64,000 nt of DNA from Plutella xylostella (taxonomy: Eukaryota > Arthropoda > Insecta > Lepidoptera > Plutellidae), in NCBI RefSeq assembly GCF_932276165.1, contig NC_063993.1, positions 2,738,001 to 2,802,000 of the forward strand. The letters run 5' to 3'. Position numbers and translations under genes: made by a program. The notes under the pieces are model-generated. The model made no database searches, was not told the DNA's origin, and saw only the letters and a program-made list of their open reading frames with translations. Below, one piece after another: positions 55,808 to 64,000 of the stretch. How positions within the stretch are numbered: position 1 is the stretch's first letter; each line of letters begins with the position of its first letter.

Positions 55808-57044
55808 GGATCGTTAAACTTCCAATGCTCAATCTCTAACGTCTCTAAACTCTCTTGCTTCCGTCGCCGTTACCCGCAATCCATTAGGATTCGTAACGCA
55901 TAACGGCGTTATTATTTGTCGTTTCGTAACCGGATCTCGGCGGTGTCGTGTTTCCTCCACTGGTTTGTGTGACTTCAACTAGCTTACGCTTAATAGCTCA
56001 TGATATTGTGACATAGAAATCGAATATCGTCGCGGTATTGTAGGGTATTAGCTGTTTTAGAGGAGTTATTATGTAAGAGTTAAATATTTATGTAGAATTT
56101 ATGTCAAGTTTTATTATGGAAATGATGTTTTTCAATTATAAAATTAATAACCTAATTAGAACGTAGAGTAATTTCACATTGACATTGGTTGATTATGCCG
56201 ACAGCCTTCTAAAATAACTTTACAATGTAGGCATTTCTTAAGTGGTCAATAGCTATATTATGGTTTACTCTACGATTTATTGGCTCTTAGTTTTATTCTA
56301 CGAAGTTCAAGACTTCGTAAATATGTATTTATTAAATAATTTAGTACTTACAACTAAAACTTGCCCTTTCATGTTAACGAATTTATCAATTTCTCAGAAT
56401 TTTAAGTACCTACGATAGTTTATTTCAATAAAACCATTTTAAAATTTCATTATTTAGTTACAAGCAGTTGTAAAGACAAGTTAATTTAGAACTACAAATA
56501 TCACTAACATAATTTATATCATTATTCACTTTTGCTATTCGTTTCTGAAAAATAAAAATAAAACTATGCAGATTACTCGTTTTTTAAAATAGTAGATAGA
56601 ACACAGGGAGAACAATTCACCCACAGTCGGTTCACCCATGAACTTTTAGCCCTCAGAATGTAGTTCGCTTAACAAAAGATTTGTCCGCAATGTACGTACA
56701 AACGTGTGGGCCTTGTTTCATTGGATAAAAAAATCTATAGGCGAGCATTTTAATTGGTCAATATGTAATATCCCCCCCCTGTAGTAATGCTTCCGACTCT
56801 AACCTACCTATTTGAGACGTATTTTTCGCCCTACATAAACTACGTTTTTAATTTGAATAGAAGGTGCGCCCCGCCTCGCACACCCTATGAAGGACGACCA
56901 GATCTGTCCACCAGACCCATCTACCTTCTCTAGCCCACTGGCTCTATTCAAACTGTTTTTTTTTTGTCAGTCAGTCCCTAGGAAAGGATCTATTGATTGG
57001 GATCCAGATGATGTTAATAATATTTTATTCAGCTTCACAATTCA
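55808..57044. other. AT-rich non-coding stretch
   Basis: No gene recognised. A small GC-rich patch at 56865-56960 (GCGCCCCGCCTCGCACACCC) carries a short open frame beginning at 56887 without known motifs. Confidence 0.35.
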
Positions 57045-57330
57045 GCACGGATATCTCCCGAGCCTACTTAAGTATTTATTCGACACGGATATTTCCTGAG
57101 TCTACTTATGTATTTATTCGTCACGGACACTTCCTGAGTCTACTTAATGTATCAATAATGTGTAATAGTTATTCGGCACGGATAGTTCCTGAGCCTACTT
57201 CTGTATCCATAATATGCAATAATTATTCGGCACGGATATTTCCTGAGCCTACTCTTGTATTTTCGACACGGATATTCCCTGAGTCTACTTATACATTTAT
57301 TCGACACGGATATTTCCTGAGTCTACTCAT
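57045..57330. repeat. Minisatellite, seven imperfect units
   Basis: The phrase CACGGATATTTCCTGAG.CTACTTATGTATTTATTCG recurs with starts near 57048, 57081, 57121, 57176, 57231, 57266 and 57304. Spacing varies from 33 to 55 because of inserted AT-rich pieces. Confidence 0.85.
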
Positions 57331-57779
57331 GTGTATCGTCACAGTACAATGTCTTCCAATAATGGACATAATTAGAATATAATTACTATCTCCCATTTCA
57401 GCTTGTGTCAAGAGCAATCACTCAAATGTATCTCTATATTGTAGATCTCAGAGTTATGTGACAATTAATATTTTATCGATGCTGGCTTGTGTCTACCATG
57501 GTACCTACAAGTTGTTCGAGGTGGTTTCCCTGCCTCTAATTAACTTCATCACAGTCAAGCTCAACATTACTTATTAATAACTAACTGTCATCATCTCCTC
57601 CTGTATATAGTATGTATATTGGTCAGTTTGTAAGAAGAATCCAATTCAGCAACTGCTTTCCTTTACCCAAGCTGATAAGAAGTCATTTCAATTTATTTAT
57701 CGGTAGTAAGTAACTCATGTACTATGAAAATATTTTCCTATCTTATTCAAAACTTAGTAAATTTTATTTAGAATAGAAT
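57331..57779. other. Non-coding stretch
   Basis: Nothing recognised. Confidence 0.35.
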
Positions 57780-58500
57780 ACAGTTGAAACTCTTATGGCC
57801 GTCAATCACCTCACTGACCCTAATTATAAGATTTTGTTTAATATTATCAACATCTTATCCAAACCCAAATCAATAATTATTTATATTAGCAGAATTAAAG
57901 GAGAATAATAAGTATAATAAATTATTACTAATCACTTAATATGTAAAAGTTGTCATGGTCACAGTCAATAATATATAGCCAATGATACCCATTTAACCTT
58001 CAAAAGTAAAATTGCATGAATATTCACTATGGAAATATTTATTTTATCTTTTCCAAATATTTCAGTTAACTTAAAATAGTGTTAGTGCTCCTATGGCCGC
58101 CATCCAACACATTGACCCTACGGGTATAAGTATCTAATTGAAGGTATTTATTTTATTTAATCAGACAAGTAGATAACTTTAGTAAAAGTAAAGTTGGTGC
58201 TCAACTAGGTCGGCAACTGACTCATTGACCCTATTATTTATTAATTTTGTTTGATATTCTTAACATCTTTTCCAAAGCAAAATCAATCTTTATTTATATT
58301 AATAAAAGGGTATAATACAGGTTTTTAAGTATTATAAATTATCATTAACTTGCTGAATATATAAGAATTGTCTTAGTCACAGTCAGTCAGGTACAAGTTA
58401 TGGCCAATATAACCATTGAATAAAAGGAATACTCACTAAATTACATGAATTCTATTCTGTTTTCTGATACATAACTAGTAATTGAGGTACTGAAGTAAAT
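57780..58500. repeat. Degenerate tandem repeat of about 410 bases
   Basis: TTTTGTTTAATATTATCAAC at 57830, followed by CATCTTATCCAAACCCAAAT, reappears as TTTTGTTTGATATTCTTAAC at 58246, followed by CATCTTTTCCAAAGCAAAAT. The downstream segments with TCACAGTCA match too. A third partial start (GGCCGCCATCCAACACATTGACCC) is at 58095. Confidence 0.65.
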
Positions 58501-59232
58501 ACCTATTGAATTCCAATAAAGCAAACTTTACATACTTAGGTGGGTAAGTAAATACCAAAATCATATCTATCACATCAATGAGTAAGAGGCCTAGATCCAC
58601 CAACTATACATCAATAACATTCACCACACATGAGATACAAAAGGATAGCATGTTTTTCAATTCAATAACCTATTCTCCCACAGTCTAAACCTACCTGCTT
58701 AGCATCTAACTGGTTTGAAGATGAAATGCATTTTATACAAACCCACATTTTACACAATGTACCTAGTATCAAATACCTAGTAAGTAAGTATAAATTTAGA
58801 ATCTGGGTTTCTTAGTTCTGAACTAATGTTTTGAAAGTAGATTTGTTTTGCAAACAATACCACGCTTTTGTCCCTTAAATGTATGTTAGTTTTGTTGCTG
58901 CCTAATTGTTAAAGTATGGTTTTTTTTTTTTTTGTTTTATGATGAACAATACTTCAAATACTTGAATTTACCAAGTGTAGCTAAATCCATAATAAAACCA
59001 TAGAGAATCATTAAAGTAGTGAATCACACAAGTACACACAGTAATTATTCAAGTAGAAACATAGTATTTTATGAAAATATGGTTCGGCCCATTTTTATCC
59101 CGGTGGAAAAATGTTTAAAATCATTTCAAATATTAAGAATACAAGTAATAAGTAATGTTTATAATAACCACTCTTAGAGAATCAAAGTACATTGAGCTAG
59201 CTGTAAGATTTTTTTTTTTTTAATTAATTAAG
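58501..59232. other. AT-rich non-coding stretch
   Basis: Homopolymer T runs at 58919-58934 and 59210-59220. No gene seen. Confidence 0.35.
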
Positions 59233-59233
59233 T

Positions 59234-59445
59234 ACGGTGGCCTGCACCTAAAAGTATACAGGCGGAGTTTTTAAAATAGCAATCTCAAGCTTACATGCTG
59301 CTCAAGCACATCCACATAAACACCACTGCTATACACATCACAGACAACACGTCCCCGGATTTATAACAGATGTAGCTGGTCCCTTCATCATCAGGGATCT
59401 ATTTTAAAAACTCCGCCTGTATACTTTTAGGCGCAGGCCACCGTA
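59234..59445. mobile_element. MITE with 44-bp inverted repeats
   Basis: CGGTGGCCTGCACCTAAAAG and ATACAGGCGGAGTTTTTAAA on the left are mirrored on the right with about one mismatch (GCGCAGGCC). GTAC lies at both junctions, so the target site may be TA or GTAC. The core is about 120 bases and non-coding. Confidence 0.85.
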
Positions 59446-59446
59446 C

Positions 59447-60433
59447 ATAGTAGAAATGCTCATTCAAATAAGAATACAATTTTGCTAAATGGATTCATAG
59501 TTTAGTATGAATAACCTGAAGCATATTCTTCATTCTGGTTTCAAGACTGAATAGATAAGTACATGCTTACATGAGAACTAGATGGATTTGGTAGAAATAT
59601 GTTTGTATTGTGTATCTCAGGAGATAAGTAAATAAGTACAGACTACCTAGGAATATGAATTCCTTGTAACTTAAACAATTTCAGAATGATCTAATAAGTT
59701 ACCTAATAGATTTACTTAGATTGCAAGTACTTATCACTGAATAGTATTCCACATAATTATGTTATATATATCTGATGAATCATCCATTATTAATACTCAG
59801 GTACTTATTCAGATTGTTGTGTAGGCCTAGTAAGTTTGTAAACCAAATATGTTGGAACATATAGGTTATGATCCGCCACAATGAAACATAGGTACACCTA
59901 ATGGCCTGTATTTTCCTAATTACTGTTCTTTACTGGGTAGGCAAAGATTGCTGGGTGAAACAATTTCAGATAGATAGAATGCTGTGAGTAAAAGTAACAT
60001 ACTTAAATACTTGAGTCATTAGTCATCATCTCAATAGAACATACTATTCAATATCTGTAATATATTGATATACTTGAGTAACTAAGTTTATTCCTTCCAG
60101 GTAAACAAACATAGCTTGATGAAACAAGTGGGGTAATTTTCTCATAGTTGAATGTACTTATACTTGTAAATTGATTGTTTTATGTGATAGAATCTTTAAG
60201 GCTGATTGATGAAGTAAAAGGTGGTTTCCTTGGGTCTCTCCTAATAAGCCTAGGTACCGTAGCAGCCTTCAATTTCAAAATGGCCAAGAAGCTTAACAAT
60301 AAATAATGGGGAACAATTGGATTTTTAGGTTATGAAAAATATTCTAATTTTGAAACCAGAAAAAAGTAGATAGATATTCTAATATAAAGAATGGGGTGAA
60401 GTATAGATATGCTGTGATACCTCTAAATAGTGG
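59447..60433. other. AT-rich non-coding stretch
   Basis: No gene or repeat recognised. Confidence 0.4.
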
Positions 60434-60517
60434 TTATGACAAAATATTATCGACACTTAGCTGAGGATCCTGAGGCGCCGCCGCCGGCCGGTCGAAGCTG
60501 CAAAACCACCCCGCCAT
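60434..60517 (-). CDS. Possible short ORF or first exon downstream of a TATA promoter
   Basis: The ATG at 60517 (minus) opens a 27-codon frame, MAGWFCSFDRPAAAPQDPQL plus seven residues, ending at TAA 60436-60434. The first 60 bases are GC-rich and coding-like, while the end is AT-rich. It may therefore be an exon whose splice donor I cannot identify (GTGTCG at about 60452 is weak). It starts about 80 bases after a TATA box. The function is unknown and it may be chance. Confidence 0.25.
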   Translation of the reverse strand: MAGWFCSFDRPAAAPQDPQLSVDNILS

Positions 60518-60559
60518 AAAATACACTTCCACTAACGCTCCATCCTATCACCCGAAACT

Positions 60560-60640
60560 CCACGAGAAGACCAAGGGCGAGTTTTCTTCCCGAATCCTAT
60601 TTATAGCCTTCCCTGACCATCGACTCCCTTTTTCTTTTTC
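60560..60640 (-). promoter_or_regulatory. TATA-box promoter candidate
   Basis: CTATAAATAG at 60606-60597 on the minus strand matches the TATA consensus fully. Upstream is a purine tract (GGGAAAAGAAAAAGAAAAAG). A start would be expected near 60570. It could belong to a host gene or to a transposon. Confidence 0.4.
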
Positions 60641-60795
60641 TTTTCCCGGTTCATCCATCGAACTTTATCGATTCCACTCCATCCCTCAGATCCTAGCCTA
60701 CAGGTGGCGCCACTGAGCTAGACAATAACACAACTATTAAATATTTTTAAGGTAATAAACCGATGAACTATTGTTCTATAATTATTGATAATTAA

Positions 60796-61319
60796 TATTA
60801 TTATTATTTAACTAGTATTTACTAATTTTAAGTCCTGATTCGATTAATTAGAACTAAAAGATACTCAGTTGAGCGTCAAGGAGGCGTAGTACGTAAAGTG
60901 TCGCGTAAATTAGTGTTGTGCAAATCTGATCCTCATAATAATAACTTATCACTATGGCGTCATTCATTTCAATAATCAAACAATAATTAACAGAGCCGTA
61001 TAAACGGTTGAAACATAATATAACCGAATCTAGTATGATATCTCTTTAAACTCTAAGCGTCAACAATAAGACTTGTACTTATTCTAGGTATCTGTCGATT
61101 CGAACGACACAACACCCCCCGAACATTACCATATAAGGAAATGCGTCATCGAGTCTAACCCAATAGATGGCACTAGTGTGGCATTTCTACATCGCGGTAT
61201 GGTTGTGTTTTCCAACCAGCGTATAGTCTTATTTTGCTTATAATAAAAATTTCGCCAATCTATACATAAATATTGTAATAATGTATAAGTCTGCTACGGA
61301 CGGACTATGTTCCGTTACA
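60796..61319 (-). repeat. Left long direct repeat, candidate 3' LTR (minus strand)
   Basis: From about 60800 it repeats at 63563 with an offset of 2764 bases; the 426 bases visible in both differ at only one site (61128 versus 63892). On the minus strand the unit could begin TGTAACGGAACATAGTCC at 61319. The preceding purine-rich AAATTTAGGGGGTGGT looks like a polypurine tract. These are LTR-like features, but a tandem duplication is an alternative. Confidence 0.5.
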
Positions 61320-61503
61320 ACCACCCCCTAAATTTTTAGGAAATGCAATTGGATAAAAATTTACCTATCTAAGACTTATACATTATACATGAATAACGGT
61401 ACATGAAAATAACAAACTAATATCAGAACCTTACAATACAAATAAGTCTCGTTACAACCACCCCCTAAATTTTTAGGAAATGCAATTGGATAAAAATTTA
61501 CCT
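61314..61503. repeat. 53-bp perfect direct repeat (candidate duplicated polypurine tract)
   Basis: GTTACAACCACCCCCTAAAT with the next 33 bases is identical at 61314-61366 and 61451-61503, 137 bases apart. In minus orientation each copy ends in AGGGGGTGGTTGTAAC, i.e. purine tract plus TGT. Confidence 0.9.
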
Positions 61504-63562
61504 ACTTAACTTGATAGACAATGATAACTCTATATCTTAGTGAAGGTGATAAACCCCAATACTCTCACATTAAATTTACTCAATTCATAGTATTGTAACC
61601 AGTGTTTTATTGTTACTTAGTAATATTAAAAATAGAATATTCGAGGTAACAGTCGCTGTACCCTTCGCTATCTCGAATATGCAACGAGTTCGAGGCCCCC
61701 TACTGCAGATAGATGCCACCCACTCGACCAGCGCACCCAATGTGGACAACAAAGGTGTCATTACCCGACAGGCGTGCACATAATCAATCCTATCAGGTAA
61801 CTCATTTGATAACTCTCTTATAAGAATTCATCAAACGCCCTATATGTTTCTCAGTGATTTCTCCATACGATCGATGCATTGGGTGAATTGCTTACTGTTT
61901 TCTTCCCAATGTCTTTGCAATTAAGAAAAGAAACTAAGTAACAAAGTTAAACTAAATACTTGAGTTGAGACCCATATCCCCTCTCAAATATGTGATCGAT
62001 TAGAGCCCTCACTGTAGATCCTCACCGAATGTCCAGTCAAGCAGACACCATCTACGACACAGGTATCATTATCCAATAGGCTTACACTATCAGTAGTCCT
62101 GTTGAACAACTCATTCGATAGCCCCCTTATAGAAGCTCACCAAATGCCCTATGTGCCTATCAGTGGTTTACCCGAATCGTTTTACTTTTCTACTTGGATT
62201 AACTCCACTTCAACACCTTCACCTGTATTTTTAGCCTAATGAATAACACATCTGATAGCCCCCTTATAGAAGCTCACCAGACGCTCTATATGTCTCACAG
62301 TACTTTCTTAGAACGATCGGCGCATTGAGTGACATTTAAATTAGTTCCTCCTCAATGTCTTTGTGATTTATGCAAATCAATAATAACTCATTAATGAAAA
62401 ATATTTGAGTTGAGATCCAAAGTCACACTATTCCCTTCTCAAATATGAGATCGTTGAAAGCCCGCACTGTAGACCATCGCAGAAAGTCTTAGTCGGTCGA
62501 GACAATAAAAACGACAAAGATATCATTATCCAATAAGCAATGCTACTAGATAACTCATTTGATAGCCCCCTTATAGAAGCTCGGCAAATGTCTTATATGC
62601 CTATCAGTAGTTTATCCGAATTGTTCAGCAGTAGGTATGAATTTAAAAACCATCACTTATCACCTTCCAAAAAAAATAATATATTATAAAATGTAATCTA
62701 TCACGGTAAAGTTATTAAGTATAGGAAGAAGTACTCCAAGACTACATTCCATTTCATTACCATACCAAAGTATAGTCACCGACATTAGCGCGCCCAAAAG
62801 TATAAAATTTACAGGGCCAATGAATAAATGACACGGTTACACGGTGTGACCATCATCACTGTACCTTCAGATAACCTATACCTAAACTTAAATCCAAGTA
62901 GAAACTTATTTACTATCCCTCTTGTGTAAGTGCACAACACACCCCCTTGATTTAAGAATTTATCCACTCTCCTAATCACTAATCATAATAACAATAATCC
63001 TATTCCAATCCATAACTTTTAGTTTAACCCAAAATCCTTTACAAAATCAATTAGTTATTTAAAGGAGTGCAATGAGAATTTAAATCAGCTATACTCAACC
63101 TGCGGCCCGCGTACCATGACTTAACCGTGTTTGTGGCCCTTACATAAAAAAGGTTGATTACCAATGATTTAAATGGTGTATCACCCCCAAAATTAAACAA
63201 CTCTTAAATATTTATCTATGTTGATGAAATACTTAGGTAAGTTAGGCACATTCGTTCACTCCAAGACAGTCAAATTTAAAATGCATTCAAATTGTCAAAT
63301 AACCTAAGCTCTTATCTATTTCTGTAGATGAATACTCTCACCCCCACGTGTGTAACAACAGAACAATACTTAACCCACATTCACATCACAACCGTCTTTC
63401 CTATTTTATAGTATTGATTGACTCAATTCAATCACCTCACTACACTCTCATTCATAAACATTCCTACATTTTTAAACCATATTTACTAATTTTAAGAAAC
63501 ACCCCCACTCTCATATGTCACCTATTCCTAAACACACCCTACTGATGATGATGATGATTATT
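61504..63562. other. Non-coding interior between the direct repeats
   Basis: No ORF with retroviral-type motifs, so if this is an LTR element it is non-autonomous. The right part (63330-63540) is strongly C/A-rich on the plus strand. It ends with GATGATGATGATGATTATTATT next to the right repeat. Confidence 0.45.
61650..62640. repeat. Diverged tandem repeats inside the interior
   Basis: AACTCATTTGATA and CTCTTATAAGAATTCATCAA at 61798 recur as related sequence at 62109, 62244 and 62552, always around CCCTTATAGAAGCTC. GAGTTGAGA..C and CTCAAATATG at 61964 recur at 62409. Offsets of about 311 and 445 suggest a composite repeat unit amplified and partly deleted. Confidence 0.7.
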
Positions 63563-64000
63563 ATTATTATTATAACTAGTATTTACTAATTTTAAGTCCT
63601 GATTCGATTAATTAGAACTAAAAGATACTCAGTTGAGCGTCAAGGAGGCGTAGTACGTAAAGTGTCGCGTAAATTAGTGTTGTGCAAATCTGATCCTCAT
63701 AATAATAACTTATCACTATGGCGTCATTCATTTCAATAATCAAACAATAATTAACAGAGCCGTATAAACGGTTGAAACATAATATAACCGAATCTAGTAT
63801 GATATCTCTTTAAACTCTAAGCGTCAACAATAAGACTTGTACTTATTCTAGGTATCTGTCGATTCGAACGACACAACACCCCCCGAACATTTCCATATAA
63901 GGAAATGCGTCATCGAGTCTAACCCAATAGATGGCACTAGTGTGGCATTTCTACATCGCGGTATGGTTGTGTTTTCCAACCAGCGTATAGTCTTATTTTG
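63563..64000 (-). repeat. Right long direct repeat, cut by the window end
   Basis: Copy of 60799-61236 with one visible substitution. If the LTR reading is right, this is the 5' LTR and would extend about 80 bases beyond the window. No convincing primer-binding site is adjacent at 63540-63562. Confidence 0.55.

Noticed and set aside
60711..60730. TGGCGCCAC as a retroviral primer-binding site
   Set aside because: It lies outside the direct repeats on the wrong side for a minus-strand element, and no LTR precedes it on the plus strand.

Overview
The window looks like a piece of lepidopteran (moth or butterfly) nuclear genome. It is AT-rich, has almost no long open reading frames, and is packed with transposon families typical of that order: short Lep1-like Helitrons with a CTAG 3' end, tRNA-headed SINEs, an RTE-type LINE, and a 5S-rRNA-headed SINE with a GAT-repeat tail. 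No species call is made. No bacterial, viral or CRISPR feature was seen.

Host genes are visible only as first exons. A minus-strand gene starts in a GC-rich promoter near 42.85-43.02 kb, has a 5' UTR exon ending in a consensus donor at 42692, and a proposed 31.4-kb intron. Its next exon (11290-11076) carries the ATG, a signal peptide and a GTGAG donor. A second, divergent gene on the plus strand begins near 49.1 kb with an ATG at 49201, a signal peptide and a donor at 49277. Both first coding exons end in phase 1, as is common for secreted and cell-surface proteins. The rest of both proteins was not found. A weaker TATA-box promoter with a short ORF lies on the minus strand at 60.43-60.61 kb.

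The remainder is mobile DNA in layers. From 4 to 17 kb: a palindromic MITE, two tRNA-type SINEs, a 5'-truncated CR1-like LINE meeting an RTE LINE tail to tail (7.0-10.7 kb), two Helitrons, and a LINE with an intact 971-codon ORF and a (GAGTTT)6 tail (13.5-16.7 kb). From 17 to 42 kb (the proposed intron of gene 1): MITEs with long inverted repeats, four copies of the 5S-headed SINE, each with target-site duplications, and a 0.77-kb hAT-like element with an 8-bp duplication. From 43 to 50 kb: fragments of RTE and other LINEs, MITEs and a Helitron.

The most striking structure is at 50675-55249: a 4.6-kb foldback element whose two arms are tandem arrays of a 346-bp repeat (6 starts on the left, 7 on the right, inverted), capped by about 227-bp inverted termini and flanked by a 9-bp direct repeat. 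From 55 to 64 kb there is a TTA-flanked MITE, a minisatellite, degenerate tandem repeats and a non-coding direct-repeat structure that resembles a minus-strand LTR element or a 2.76-kb tandem duplication running off the window end.

The SINEs and the RTE LINE appear to work together. The 5S-headed SINE carries a 3' end resembling the RTE terminus (AGCAGTGG then GAT/TGA repeats), and both families show target-site duplications here, which fits SINE mobilisation by the LINE's reverse transcriptase.
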